Source: an uncultured Verrucomicrobiota bacterium
GTDB taxonomy: Bacteria; Verrucomicrobiota; Kiritimatiellia; Kiritimatiellales; Tichowtungiaceae
DNA: 64,000 bases
NCBI GenBank assembly: GCA_903831085.1
Contig: CAIKWE010000020.1
Location: 57,660 to 121,659, forward strand
Direction: 5' to 3'
The notes beneath the pieces are model-generated. The model saw nothing but the letters and a program-made list of their open reading frames with translations. It did not search any database and was not told the DNA's origin. Shown piece after piece: positions 34,073 to 43,053 of the stretch; position 1 is the stretch's first letter; each line of letters begins with the position of its first letter. The position numbers and the translations under genes were made by a program.

Positions 34073-36550
34073 CTAATCCTCGATCGGTTCTGAGGCGGAG
34101 ATACAGACCGGATTTATGTTCCAGATTTTCTCAGCATATTCGCGGATGGTTCGGTCGCTGGAGAACCAGCCCATACGCGCGACGTTGAGAATGGCCTTTT
34201 CAGCCCATGCGGCAGGATCGCGGAACAGAGTTTCAATCTTCTGCTGCACTTCGATGTAGGGACGGAAGTCCGCCATATAGAAGAAAGGATCTCCGTGGCG
34301 GGTGAAGTCATTGAAAATATCCATATACAGATCGGGTTGCGTTGGGTCGAAGGCGTTGATGCGGATAGCTTCGAGGACTTTCTGCAGTTCGGGATCGCTG
34401 TCGTAGAAGCTCCACGGGTTGTAACCTTCGCTGGAAAGCTTTTCGAGTTCTTCCACGCGATGACCGAAGATGAAGATGTTCTCTTCGCCGACGTTCTGGG
34501 CGATCTCAATGTTGGCTCCATCCCAGGTGCCGACAGTAAGCGCGCCGTTGAGCGCCAGTTTCATGTTGCCGGTGCCGGAGGCTTCTTTGCCCGCAGTCGA
34601 AATCTGCTCAGACAGGTCAGCCGCCGGAATGATTTTTTCGGCCAGCGAGACGTTGTAGTCGGGAAGGAAGACGGCTTTGAGGCGGCCTGCGACGACCGGG
34701 TCGTGGTTGACGACGGCACCGATGGAGTTGATGAGTTTGATGACGCGCTTAGCCATGTGATAGGCAGGCGCGGCTTTGGCAGCGAAGATAAAGGTGCGCG
34801 GCACGATGTCAGCTTTGGGGTTGGCTTTGATGCGCTGATAGAGCGCGATAAGGTGCATGGCGCTGAGCATCTGCCGTTTATACATATGCAGGCGTTTAAC
34901 CTGCACGTCGAAGAGCGATTCCGGGTGGATCGGCACATGCAGAGTTTCCTCAATATGTTGCGCCAGCGCCACCTTGTTACGGCGCTTGATGGCCATAAAT
35001 TCCTTCTGGAATGCTTTGTTGGTCGCAAACGGCTCGAGTTTTTTAAGCTCTTCGAGGTTTTTGATCCAGCCTTCGCCGATTTTTCCGGTGATGAGATCTG
35101 AAAGTTCCGGATTGCACTTGAGCAGCCAGCGGCGGTGAGTGATGCCATTGGTGATATTGATGAATTTGCCAGGGTAAATTTCGTTGAACTCCGGCATCAC
35201 CCGTTCTCGCAATAACTGGGAGTGGAGTCCTGCCACGCCGTTGACTTTGTGGCTGCCGACGACGGCGAGGTTGGCCATGCGAACCTGACGGGTTCCGTTT
35301 TCTTCAATCAGTGAGACGTTCTGGATTATTCCGGTGTTGCCGGGATGATCCATTTCCACGCGTTGCAGAAAGCGGTGGTTGATTTCGTAAATGATCTGCA
35401 AATGGCGCGGCAGGACGCGTTCCAGTAATTCGACCGGCCATTTTTCGAGCGCTTCGGGCAGGAGGGTGTGGTTGGTGTAGGCGCAGGTTTTCACGGTGAT
35501 CTCCCACGCCTTTTCCCAGGGAAGATGATTTTCATCGCACAGGATACGCATCAGTTCGACAACCGCCAGTGCGGGATGGGTGTCGTTCATTTGAATCGCG
35601 TTTTTCTGCGCGAACGAATTGAAGTTGCTGTGGTTTTTCTGGAAACGGCGGATGATGTCGCGGATCGAGCAGCTGCAGAGGAAGTATTCCTGAATCAGCC
35701 GCAGCTCTTTGCCTGCCGTGGTGCTGTCAGACGGGTAGAGCACCTTGGTGACGTTCTCGGCCCAGTTTTTTTCTTCGACGGCGCGGATATAGTCGCCCTG
35801 ATTAAAAACGTCGAGGCGGAAGCCTTCGTCGGCGCGTGCGCTCCAGAGACGGAACATGTTGACCGTATTGTTGTCGTAGCCGATCACTGGAATATCGTAA
35901 GGCACCGCCTTAAACATCTGCCAATCGGTCCAGACCGGATGGCGCCCGCGGTGGGTGCTCGAAATATTTTCAATGCGTCCGTAAACAAACACCGGCACCG
36001 TGTATTCGGGACGGATCATTTCCCACGGATAGCCCAGTTCCAGCCAGTTATCCGGACGCTCCTTCTGCCAGCCGTCCTCAAACTCCTGCCGGAAAATGCC
36101 GTGTTCGTAGCGCAGGCCGTAGCCGTAGGCGGGCAGTTCCATCGCGGCCATTGAATCCAGGAAACAGGCTGCCAGCCGTCCGAGGCCGCCGTTGCCGAGC
36201 CCGGCTTCGATGTCGAGATCGATCACCTTCTGCAAATCGATATCCAGCCGTTTCAGCGCTTCACGTGCGGCGGCCATCATGCCGAGCGACAGAACATTCT
36301 GCTCGAGCATTTTACCGATCAGAAACTCCAGCGAGAGGTAATAGAGGCGCTTAACGTCTTTATCGAGGTAAGTTCGTTGCGTGACGGTGAATCCATCGAC
36401 AGCCAGGTCGCGCACCACATGGGCAAAGCTCCAGAACTTGTCGAAATCAGTCGCGCTGCGCATGTCCTTGCCGCGGCTGTAGCGCAGGTGAAACAACGTG
36501 CGCTCTTCGATCATGTCGGCGGTAACCTGCGTTTTTTTCGGACACTTCAT
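34073..36550 (-). CDS. glgP: Glycogen/starch phosphorylase
   Basis: Releases glucose-1-phosphate from alpha-1,4-glucans; cytosolic PLP enzyme of 825 residues, normal length. N-terminal blocks GNGGLGRLAACFLDSMA and ENWAENVTKVLYP, RNKVALAQHIEETL, and the PLP-lysine region EASGTGNMKLALNGALTVGT are intact. Monocistronic and divergent from the radical SAM gene at 36.6 kb. No other glycogen genes are in the window. Confidence 0.96.
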   Translation of the reverse strand: MKCPKKTQVTADMIEERTLFHLRYSRGKDMRSATDFDKFWSFAHVVRDLAVDGFTVTQRTYLDKDVKRLYYLSLEFLIGKMLEQNVLSLGMMAAAREALKRLDIDLQKVIDLDIEAGLGNGGLGRLAACFLDSMAAMELPAYGYGLRYEHGIFRQEFEDGWQKERPDNWLELGYPWEMIRPEYTVPVFVYGRIENISSTHRGRHPVWTDWQMFKAVPYDIPVIGYDNNTVNMFRLWSARADEGFRLDVFNQGDYIRAVEEKNWAENVTKVLYPSDSTTAGKELRLIQEYFLCSCSIRDIIRRFQKNHSNFNSFAQKNAIQMNDTHPALAVVELMRILCDENHLPWEKAWEITVKTCAYTNHTLLPEALEKWPVELLERVLPRHLQIIYEINHRFLQRVEMDHPGNTGIIQNVSLIEENGTRQVRMANLAVVGSHKVNGVAGLHSQLLRERVMPEFNEIYPGKFINITNGITHRRWLLKCNPELSDLITGKIGEGWIKNLEELKKLEPFATNKAFQKEFMAIKRRNKVALAQHIEETLHVPIHPESLFDVQVKRLHMYKRQMLSAMHLIALYQRIKANPKADIVPRTFIFAAKAAPAYHMAKRVIKLINSIGAVVNHDPVVAGRLKAVFLPDYNVSLAEKIIPAADLSEQISTAGKEASGTGNMKLALNGALTVGTWDGANIEIAQNVGEENIFIFGHRVEELEKLSSEGYNPWSFYDSDPELQKVLEAIRINAFDPTQPDLYMDIFNDFTRHGDPFFYMADFRPYIEVQQKIETLFRDPAAWAEKAILNVARMGWFSSDRTIREYAEKIWNINPVCISASEPIED

Positions 36551-36633
36551 TAATGGGCTCCATTCCGTCTAGAAAATCGGACGAAGCATAATTTGAATAG
36601 AAGCAGACCTGCAAATGAATTATCGTGCCCATT

Positions 36634-37584
36634 ATGTCACACCGTCTCCAAAATTGTAAGATCACACCATACTATCGCAATCTGCTCGATTCTCTTGGGC
36701 CGGATCATCCATTGCGCCGCACCGTCGAACCGCTCGACGACTGTTTACCGATGCCCGGCGAACTGGCCGATCCGCTTGGCGAAGAAGTACACAGCCCTGT
36801 GCCCGGCCTCGTTCATACCTATCCCGACAAGGTGCTCCTTTTTGCCACTTTGGACTGCGCTGTCCATTGCCGTTACTGCACCCGCGGACGTCTTGTCGGA
36901 AAAAGTTCCAAGGGTTGGAAGTTATCGAACGAAGTTTTTCAATATTTGGAAACACATGCAGAGATTAGAGATGTTCTCGTCTCCGGCGGCGACCCGCTGA
37001 CGCTTTCCGACAATGAACTCGACGAACTGCTCTGCAATGTTAGGAAAATTAAACATATCCGCACCATCCGGCTTGGCTCCAAAGTTCCCGCCGTGCTTCC
37101 ATCGCGTATCACGCCGGAACTGGCCGCTATTCTTGCCAAACACCGAGTCTGGCTTCAGCTGCACTTTATCCATCCGGCGGAACTCACCAAAGAAATGACG
37201 CTGGCTTGCGACACGCTCGCCGAAGCTGGTGTGCCGATGGTCAGCCAAACCGTTCTCCTGAAAGGAATCAACGACGACACCGATACGCTGGCGGAACTTT
37301 TTTACGGACTGCTCGAGCGGCGCGTGAAGCCGTATTACCTTTTCCAGTGCGATCCGGTTGTCGGTTCCTCCAGCTTCCGCACGTCGGTTGAGAAGGGGTT
37401 GCAAATTATGCGCGAACTGCAAGGGCGCATCTCTGGACTCGCCATGCCGACCTTCGCCATCGATGCGCCGGGCGGCGGCGGAAAAATTTCTCTGCTTCCC
37501 AACTCGCAGTTCCGCCGCGAGGGCAACGAGATTGTCCTTACAAATTACGAAGGCAAAGAATACCGTTATCCCGATCCTGAATAA
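36634..37584 (+). CDS. KamA/EpmB-family radical SAM aminomutase
   Basis: Lysine-2,3-aminomutase family enzyme of 316 residues. The radical SAM cluster motif is CAVHCRYC (CxxxCxxC), followed by SGGDPLTLSD, and the PLP lysine is in PGGGGKISLLP. The length is near EpmB (about 340), which modifies elongation factor P, rather than the 416-residue clostridial KamA, but no efp or epmA is in the window, so the substrate is open. A GTG nine bases upstream (36625) is an alternative start; neither has a clear ribosome site. Two palindrome scars at 36905-36921 (SSKGWKL) and 36935-36953 (VFQYLET). Confidence 0.85.
   Translation: MSHRLQNCKITPYYRNLLDSLGPDHPLRRTVEPLDDCLPMPGELADPLGEEVHSPVPGLVHTYPDKVLLFATLDCAVHCRYCTRGRLVGKSSKGWKLSNEVFQYLETHAEIRDVLVSGGDPLTLSDNELDELLCNVRKIKHIRTIRLGSKVPAVLPSRITPELAAILAKHRVWLQLHFIHPAELTKEMTLACDTLAEAGVPMVSQTVLLKGINDDTDTLAELFYGLLERRVKPYYLFQCDPVVGSSSFRTSVEKGLQIMRELQGRISGLAMPTFAIDAPGGGGKISLLPNSQFRREGNEIVLTNYEGKEYRYPDPE
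36905..36953. repeat. Two palindrome near-copies inside the aminomutase gene
   Basis: GTTCCAA GGG TTGGAAG at 36905-36921 and TTTTTCAA TAT TTGGAAAC at 36935-36953, only 14 bases apart and read in two different frames (SKGWK and FQYLE). They follow the CxxxCxxC cluster by about 12 residues. Confidence 0.65.
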
Positions 37585-37602
37585 ACCGTAGCGGAGGGTG
37601 TT

Positions 37603-38457
37603 ATGGCATACCGCCTTAAAAAAGGACGGAGGCTGAACCGGTCGCTGAAAAAGACGGCGCACAGCCAATTGGCCAGCGCCATCAATCAGATTTGGACTGT
37701 TGGGCCCGGAAATCCGGAAGGGATTCATCAGGCCCGAAAACAACTCAAAAAAAACCGCGCTCTCTTGCGGATGCTTCGTACCTCGCTCGGAGAGCGTTAT
37801 CAGCCGCAGAACTGCGCCTTGCGCGACACCGCCCGCCTGCTGTCCGCCCGCCGTGATGACGAAATCCTGCTCACAATATTTGACCGCCTGACTGCGCCGC
37901 TCCCGCAGGAAGAGCGTACCCGGTTGGCAATAGTGCGTGCGCGGCTGGCCGGACGGCAGACCGCCGCCATGCATGTCGGGACAATCGACCGGATCCGTGG
38001 ATTGATCACGCTGGTACGTCTTAAAGCCGTGATTTGGAAATGGCCTGCCGCCGGCAGAGAGGCGCTTTCCGAAGGTTGGAAAAAAGGATTCAGGCGGGCC
38101 CGCAAGGGCTGGCGGAAAGTTGAGCAGGGCGGAGATCCGGTTCAGGTTCATGAATGGCGGAAGCGGGTGAAAACCCACTGGTATCATACCCGTCTGCTGC
38201 AAGGCTTCGCGCCGGAAACGCTCAGCCTCCGCCGTGAACGGCTCAGAGAACTGTCAGTTTTGCTGGGCGATTTTCAGGATCTTGTCGTTTTTCGCGAACA
38301 GATGGCTTTCCAGCCCGCGGATTTCGGTTTGCCCGGTCAGGTGGCGATGCTTGATCAGTTGGCTGAAGCCGAACAGTCCCGGTTGCTCGAAGAGGCACGT
38401 TCTCTTGGTAGAGAGCTGTTCGCCCGCAAACCGGAATGGCTTGCGGAACACATTTAG
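37603..38457 (+). CDS. CHAD domain protein
   Basis: Helical CHAD protein of 284 residues. The two conserved His-Arg-Lys rich repeats are EGIHQARKQLKKNRALLRML and QVHEWRKRVKTHWYHTRLL; family members bind inorganic polyphosphate through these basic faces. It stands alone without the CYTH/triphosphatase domain often fused to CHAD. GGAGGG precedes the ATG at 37603, 18 bases after the aminomutase. Palindrome scar at 38066-38084 (SEGWKKG). Confidence 0.88.
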   Translation: MAYRLKKGRRLNRSLKKTAHSQLASAINQIWTVGPGNPEGIHQARKQLKKNRALLRMLRTSLGERYQPQNCALRDTARLLSARRDDEILLTIFDRLTAPLPQEERTRLAIVRARLAGRQTAAMHVGTIDRIRGLITLVRLKAVIWKWPAAGREALSEGWKKGFRRARKGWRKVEQGGDPVQVHEWRKRVKTHWYHTRLLQGFAPETLSLRRERLRELSVLLGDFQDLVVFREQMAFQPADFGLPGQVAMLDQLAEAEQSRLLEEARSLGRELFARKPEWLAEHI

Positions 38458-38485
38458 ATGAACGTTTAATCCGGATTGCAAACAG

Positions 38486-39337
38486 ATGAAATGGTTACGT
38501 AGAAAACCGAAGGTTCTGAAGATCGGTCTGGCGCTGGGCGGCGGCGGGGCGCGCGGACTGGCGCATATTCAGGTGCTTGAAACGCTCGATGAACTCGGAA
38601 TCAGGCCGCATGCGATTGCAGGTACCAGCATTGGCGCCGTCATGGGCGCGCTCTACGCCTCGGGTCTTTCCGGTAAAAAAATCCGTAACGTGGTTCACGA
38701 GTGGCAGACCCCACGGCCTGAGAAAACTCACGGGATTCTCGACCGGCGCGACCTGCGCCGCTGGGCGGCTCTGCTCGATCCAACGTTTGACCGCAGCGGA
38801 TTGTTTAAGGGAGAAAAAATTATCCGTTTCCTTTCCGACCACATCAAGTGCACGACGTTTGAGGAACTTCAAATTCCGCTGGTTGTTACCGCGGCCGACT
38901 ATGGCGACGCCTCAGAGGTTGTTTTTAAATCGGGCGACCTTCTTTCCGCTGTGCGTGCCAGCATGGCTATTCCGGGAGTTTTTACACCGGTTGAACGTGA
39001 CGGAAGACTATTGCTCGACGGCGGCGTGGTTAATCCGTTGCCATATAATCTGCTTCAGGATGAGTGCGATCTGGTGATCGCCGTGGATGTCGGCGGTGTC
39101 CGCCAGGTGGACGAAAAACACCGTCCGCCTTTTTTTGACACCATCATCAGCGGTTTTGAAATTATGGAAGCCGCGCTGATTCGCAATCGGTTGCAATCCA
39201 ATCCGCCGGATATTTATCTCAAGCCGGACATCCGCAACGTCGGGTTGCTGGAATTCCACAAAACCGAACAGGTCTTCCGTCAATCAGAAGCCATCAAAGA
39301 CGAACTGCGGCAGAAGCTAAGAATGCTGATGAAGTAA
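38486..39337 (+). CDS. Patatin-like phospholipase (RssA/YchK type)
   Basis: Acyl hydrolase of 283 residues with a Ser-Asp dyad: oxyanion loop LALGGGGARGLAH, nucleophile Ser in IAGTSIGAVMGAL, and the Asp in LLLDGGVVNPLP. No signal peptide, so it probably acts on the inner leaflet. It follows the CHAD gene by 28 bases and likely shares its transcript. Physiological substrate unknown. Confidence 0.9.
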   Translation: MKWLRRKPKVLKIGLALGGGGARGLAHIQVLETLDELGIRPHAIAGTSIGAVMGALYASGLSGKKIRNVVHEWQTPRPEKTHGILDRRDLRRWAALLDPTFDRSGLFKGEKIIRFLSDHIKCTTFEELQIPLVVTAADYGDASEVVFKSGDLLSAVRASMAIPGVFTPVERDGRLLLDGGVVNPLPYNLLQDECDLVIAVDVGGVRQVDEKHRPPFFDTIISGFEIMEAALIRNRLQSNPPDIYLKPDIRNVGLLEFHKTEQVFRQSEAIKDELRQKLRMLMK

Positions 39338-39406
39338 TTTGCTGTTGCGGTCAGTTTTCTTTTTGTCTAAAAGGAACCAATTCTTAACTTTCCCGAAAGG
39401 AAGCCG

Positions 39407-40111
39407 ATGAAACTTATCAGACTGGCAGTCGTTCTATGTTTCTGTTCTTCCGTTGTTCTCGCTGAGACAACTCTTGAAATTATTCAACAGCGGGCTGAAA
39501 GTGGTGATGCCACAGCACAGACATTGCTTGGTCTTATGGCGCAGTACGGTTGCGATCTTCCGAAGAATGACGATGTGGCGCTGGAATGGTTCCAGAAGGC
39601 GGCATCTCAAGGCGATGCATTTGCACGAAAAAAAGTGGCCTATTATGAGCAAAAACCGGGAACACAGTCTTCTGCGAAAACTTCGTCCGACAATAAGGTC
39701 AAAAAACCAGCCAGCAACCCTTCTGGGAAACCCTCGCTACTCAATGTTGAGGAAAAAGTTTCCAATGCCGGAGCTATCGAATATTTGGGGCGAATTGATT
39801 TGGATGAATTGTTCCTTAATCGCGAAAAGTGTGTCGGTAAAGTGGTAAAACTAGCATTCAGGAACAATCCCCTTACTAGTCTCAGCGTCCGTGAGGGGAA
39901 GCAGGCATCACTGCTCATTCGCGGTAAAAAAGATAATGGTATCTTAGTTTCTTTAAGGGTATCTGGTCAGGAAGCTTTAGAGTGGGCCATGAGTGTGTCG
40001 AAAAATGACGACGTGGTATGCTCAGCCTATGTTTTGGTCGATGCAACGGATTTGATCGCGCTTGGAACCGAACAGCGTAAAGAAGAAGTCGGCTACCAGT
40101 ACAAATGGTGA
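39407..40111 (+). CDS. Exported Sel1-like repeat protein, paralogue 1
   Basis: A 234-residue protein with signal peptide (LAVVLCFCSSVVLAE), one Sel1-like alpha-repeat (AESGDATAQTLLGLMAQYGCDLPKNDDVALEWFQKAASQGDA region, about residues 30-70), a Lys/Ser-rich linker and a C-terminal domain of about 110 residues that I do not recognise (EYLGRIDLDEL ... VGKVVKLAF ... GYQYKW). AAAGGA precedes the ATG. Shares the full architecture with the next gene. Base composition looks more AT-rich than neighbours. Confidence 0.8.
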   Translation: MKLIRLAVVLCFCSSVVLAETTLEIIQQRAESGDATAQTLLGLMAQYGCDLPKNDDVALEWFQKAASQGDAFARKKVAYYEQKPGTQSSAKTSSDNKVKKPASNPSGKPSLLNVEEKVSNAGAIEYLGRIDLDELFLNREKCVGKVVKLAFRNNPLTSLSVREGKQASLLIRGKKDNGILVSLRVSGQEALEWAMSVSKNDDVVCSAYVLVDATDLIALGTEQRKEEVGYQYKW

Positions 40112-40178
40112 GACCTTGTGGTAAAACTTGTGCATTCTAATCGAGAGCTCTGTTTTATTGAAAAACGAAAGGATATTA

Positions 40179-40862
40179 ATGAAGACCATAACTTTGTTCC
40201 TTGTTTTCACCTTATATTCTCTGACCGTCTTTGCTGAAACAACCGTTGAACTGGTTCAGCAGCGTGCGGAAGGCGGTGACTCCACGGCGCAGGCATTGAT
40301 GGGTCTTATGTCTTATAACGGATACGGTGTGCCGAGGGATCGCGTCGCCGCTTTGGAATGGTATGAGCGCGCTGCAAACCAGAATCATGTCTATGCAGAA
40401 AAAATGGCTGCCAAATTAAAGACGAACGCCGAAAGTACCAAAGAGTCTCTGCCGGTTGGCGACAACGGCAGGTCAAGTTCCCTTCCGGCAAAGGAAGTAT
40501 CAGCAGACAAAGATTCTAGCGCGGGATCTGTAGAATATGCTGGTGATGTTGAGCTCAGTAGATTGGCTCTTAAACGCGAAGAATATGTCGGCAAGGTGGT
40601 GCGGCTCTCATTCATGTCGCCATTTAAACTGCGTGACCCTGTGAGGGGTAGTTCTTCGTTTTCAATCTTTAGTAAAAACTACGAAGGCGTTTCTGATTCC
40701 TTGTCACTATCTGGCCAAGACGCACTGAAATGGGCTATGGCCGAAGCGAAAAGAGGACACGGTGCCACGCATACAGTTTATGTGATAGTTGAAGAACACA
40801 AACTGATTGCTCTCGGGGACCATCAGAGCAAAGTAGATAACGGTTACACCTATAGCTGGTGA
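40179..40862 (+). CDS. Exported Sel1-like repeat protein, paralogue 2
   Basis: A 227-residue tandem paralogue of the preceding gene: signal peptide (TLFLVFTLYSLTVFAE), a Sel1-like unit (AEGGDSTAQALMGLMSYNGY region), linker, and the same C-terminal domain (EYAGDVELSRL ... YVGKVVRLSF ... GYTYSW). The start at 40179 has AAAGGA 7 bases upstream; an earlier in-frame ATG would add a non-signal leader. The two genes diverge strongly in the linker and only moderately in the end domain, indicating an old duplication. Confidence 0.8.
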   Translation: MKTITLFLVFTLYSLTVFAETTVELVQQRAEGGDSTAQALMGLMSYNGYGVPRDRVAALEWYERAANQNHVYAEKMAAKLKTNAESTKESLPVGDNGRSSSLPAKEVSADKDSSAGSVEYAGDVELSRLALKREEYVGKVVRLSFMSPFKLRDPVRGSSSFSIFSKNYEGVSDSLSLSGQDALKWAMAEAKRGHGATHTVYVIVEEHKLIALGDHQSKVDNGYTYSW

Positions 40863-40890
40863 TTTGAAATCCGGCAGACGCCGAACATCC

Positions 40891-41208
40891 TTAAACTCCG
40901 CTTTTACCTTCGGGATGTGTAAATTCGCCGGTACTCTTTCTCACGGATGCTTCCATCTCGGAAAGAAGCGTCATCGCCGTCGGATATAGGCCTTTCAGTT
41001 TGGGGAAAGCCTGTAGTGTTTTTGAGATGTGATTGTGCAGATAATTCAGATTGATGGCGACATCTCGGTCGGTGTGTTTGACCTGAAGATAGGAGGTTTG
41101 TTTTTTTAACACATTAGCTAATTCGTTCCTTTTTCTGGGCGAAATAGCCTCTTTGGCGAAGTGGGTCAAAAGTTCAACGGCTCTCCGTTGTATCTCAATG
41201 GGTGTCAT
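40891..41208 (-). CDS. Small helical protein of unknown function
   Basis: A 105-residue, charged, mostly helical protein (TPIEIQRRAVELLTHFAKEA at the start) with no signal peptide and no family I recognise. The start at 41208 is chosen because it lies within the last codons of the upstream transglutaminase-like gene (14-base overlap), implying coupled translation. A functional link to that protein is likely but unproven. Confidence 0.65.
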   Translation of the reverse strand: MTPIEIQRRAVELLTHFAKEAISPRKRNELANVLKKQTSYLQVKHTDRDVAINLNYLHNHISKTLQAFPKLKGLYPTAMTLLSEMEASVRKSTGEFTHPEGKSGV

Positions 41209-42970
41209 TCGGTTTCTCCAAGATGCATTGCAAAGTGAGCTGGGTACCAATTCCTTTTGATGATGTAAAGCCGATGGTATGATTTCCTAAGTGTAATTCC
41301 GCGCGGTCAGGCCGGATGGAAATCTCAATCTTTTCTTCCGGATGCCGTTTCCTCCACACATTGGCCAGAAGAATGGCCTTTTCGATCCCATCGCCGGTCC
41401 GGTAGTTCCAGACCTCATCAGGTTGAGCGAGGCGCGGGCCGTCATAGATAGATTCGTCCGGCATGTTTTTTAGAATCTGTACGAGGGAGTCGTCGGTTAA
41501 GTCCGCCGTGCCCGCGATACAGACGGGATTGCGTTCGAGCGCGGCTTTGAGGAAGGGTGCCCAATCGGTGCGGCTTAGGTCGCGCAGGGCGTAGAAGGCG
41601 AGGTCTGCCGAGCGGTTGTCTTCGCGCATCGATTCGACATAGGCGATGATTTCTTCGCGGTTCATGCCGGGGATGATTTCCAGTTTTTTCCAAGGCCTGG
41701 ACGTTTTGTTTCCCGCGTCGCTCGCTTGCACTCGCAAGCGGCCGGCGAGTCTTGGAAACTCCGGCTCCAAATGAACGAATTTTGCCAGTTCGGCGAGCAT
41801 TTCGTTTTTACCGGAACTGTTGCATTCGAGTTTTTTGCCGAGTTCTGCCATACTGTCGGCGTCGTAATGCTGGATGGGGTTGTTTTTGAAAAACTCCTCC
41901 AGCTTGGGCAGGCAGATGCGGCCGGGGATCGGTTCGCAGTAGAATTCGTCATTATCAATTTCTTCGAGCATCTGGCCGCGGGTGCTGTCGCCGATTTTAT
42001 AGGGCGCGCTGTGTTCATAGGCATAAGCGCGCTCGGCGGTGATCCACCGTTTCTTCCCGTGAAAATCGTGGCAGATCTGAAAGCATTTCTGGAAGCGGGA
42101 GTTCTGCCGCAGGAAATTGGCGAGAATTTCGAAAGTGATTTCGGTGGAGAGATATTCGCCAATTTTCCGCTGGAACCGCTCATAGTGCGCAGGCTCCATG
42201 GTGTATTCGGGGTAGACGCAGTGAACGTAACCGGTGTTATTGAGCACCATGGTGATCTGCTCGTGGCGCAGGGCGCGCTGAGCCTTGTCGGTCAGCTCGG
42301 TGCCGTTGAACCACATGTTTTTGGTGACGATGCGCCGGTTGTTGGTGAGCACGCCGTCGCCGACGGCCACGAAGTTCTGCGAGTGCAGCGGCGTGGCCAT
42401 CAGGAAAATGTCTTCGAGCGGAACGCCGCAAACGATGAAAAGCGCGGCGGCATAGAGAGTGGAAAGCGAGACGCATTCGCCCGCGCCGGTGCGGTAGCCT
42501 TCGCGCCGCACAAAGGCGTCCATGGCTTCGACGGTTTCAGTCTTCCAATAAGGAATAACGGTCGAGTTGTATTTTTCGAGCCCGAAGTGGCGGCGGATAT
42601 CCTGATCGAAGTAGTGTTTGTCGCCTTCGTAGCCGAAGAGCGCATTACTGGCGCTGATCGTTTTGGCGTCCATGAAGGGCGTGAAGCGGTTCATCTCGGT
42701 CTGCTGGTCGGTCAGACCCCATGTGTCGAGGTCGAGGTTGAACTCGTAATGGTCGATGATGTATTGCTTGAGCCGGTCGATTTTCTTGCGCGGACTCATC
42801 CTGTCAATCTTGGCGAACCAAGGGTTATCGCGCCATTTCCAAATGAGCGGGCTCATGATATTGGCCAGCAGCAGGGCGTAGAGCAGTTCAGGGAAAACAA
42901 AGATCTCCATATCCGACAGCGTGACGGCGGAGGAGTATTTTTCGAGTTCTTCAGGCGGTACGGAGCGCAT
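41195..42970 (-). CDS. Transglutaminase-like protein of unknown function
   Basis: A 591-residue soluble protein from the ATG at 42970 (AGGA upstream; a TTG at 43042 would read through a palindrome). A papain-like transglutaminase core is suggested by YRTGAGECVSLSTLYAAALF (Cys) and TPLHSQNFVAVGDGVLTNN (His ... Asp). The rest is unassigned; the C-terminal 100 residues resemble a substrate- or ligand-sensing domain only by vague hydrophobic pattern. Palindrome scar at 41685-41708 (RPWKKLE). Coupled to the small gene downstream and divergent from the Arg-rich gene at 43 kb. Confidence 0.6.
   Translation of the reverse strand: MRSVPPEELEKYSSAVTLSDMEIFVFPELLYALLLANIMSPLIWKWRDNPWFAKIDRMSPRKKIDRLKQYIIDHYEFNLDLDTWGLTDQQTEMNRFTPFMDAKTISASNALFGYEGDKHYFDQDIRRHFGLEKYNSTVIPYWKTETVEAMDAFVRREGYRTGAGECVSLSTLYAAALFIVCGVPLEDIFLMATPLHSQNFVAVGDGVLTNNRRIVTKNMWFNGTELTDKAQRALRHEQITMVLNNTGYVHCVYPEYTMEPAHYERFQRKIGEYLSTEITFEILANFLRQNSRFQKCFQICHDFHGKKRWITAERAYAYEHSAPYKIGDSTRGQMLEEIDNDEFYCEPIPGRICLPKLEEFFKNNPIQHYDADSMAELGKKLECNSSGKNEMLAELAKFVHLEPEFPRLAGRLRVQASDAGNKTSRPWKKLEIIPGMNREEIIAYVESMREDNRSADLAFYALRDLSRTDWAPFLKAALERNPVCIAGTADLTDDSLVQILKNMPDESIYDGPRLAQPDEVWNYRTGDGIEKAILLANVWRKRHPEEKIEISIRPDRAELHLGNHTIGFTSSKGIGTQLTLQCILEKPNDTH
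41685..41708. repeat. Dispersed palindrome inside the transglutaminase-like gene
   Basis: TTTTTTCCAA GGC CTGGACG; right arm degraded. Read on the minus strand as PWKKLE. Confidence 0.55.
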
Positions 42971-42998
42971 CTTAACGGGTTCCTGACACGGTTTTTCC

Positions 42999-43017
42999 TT
43001 TTCCAAACTTTGGAAAG
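42999..43017. repeat. Dispersed palindrome in a divergent promoter region
   Basis: TTTTCCAA ACT TTGGAAAG, near perfect, centred between the transglutaminase-like gene and the Arg-rich protein gene, in the 83-base divergent gap. Confidence 0.85.
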
Positions 43018-43053
43018 CGTATACTAATGTCGGCTCAATCAAAAGGTTTTACC

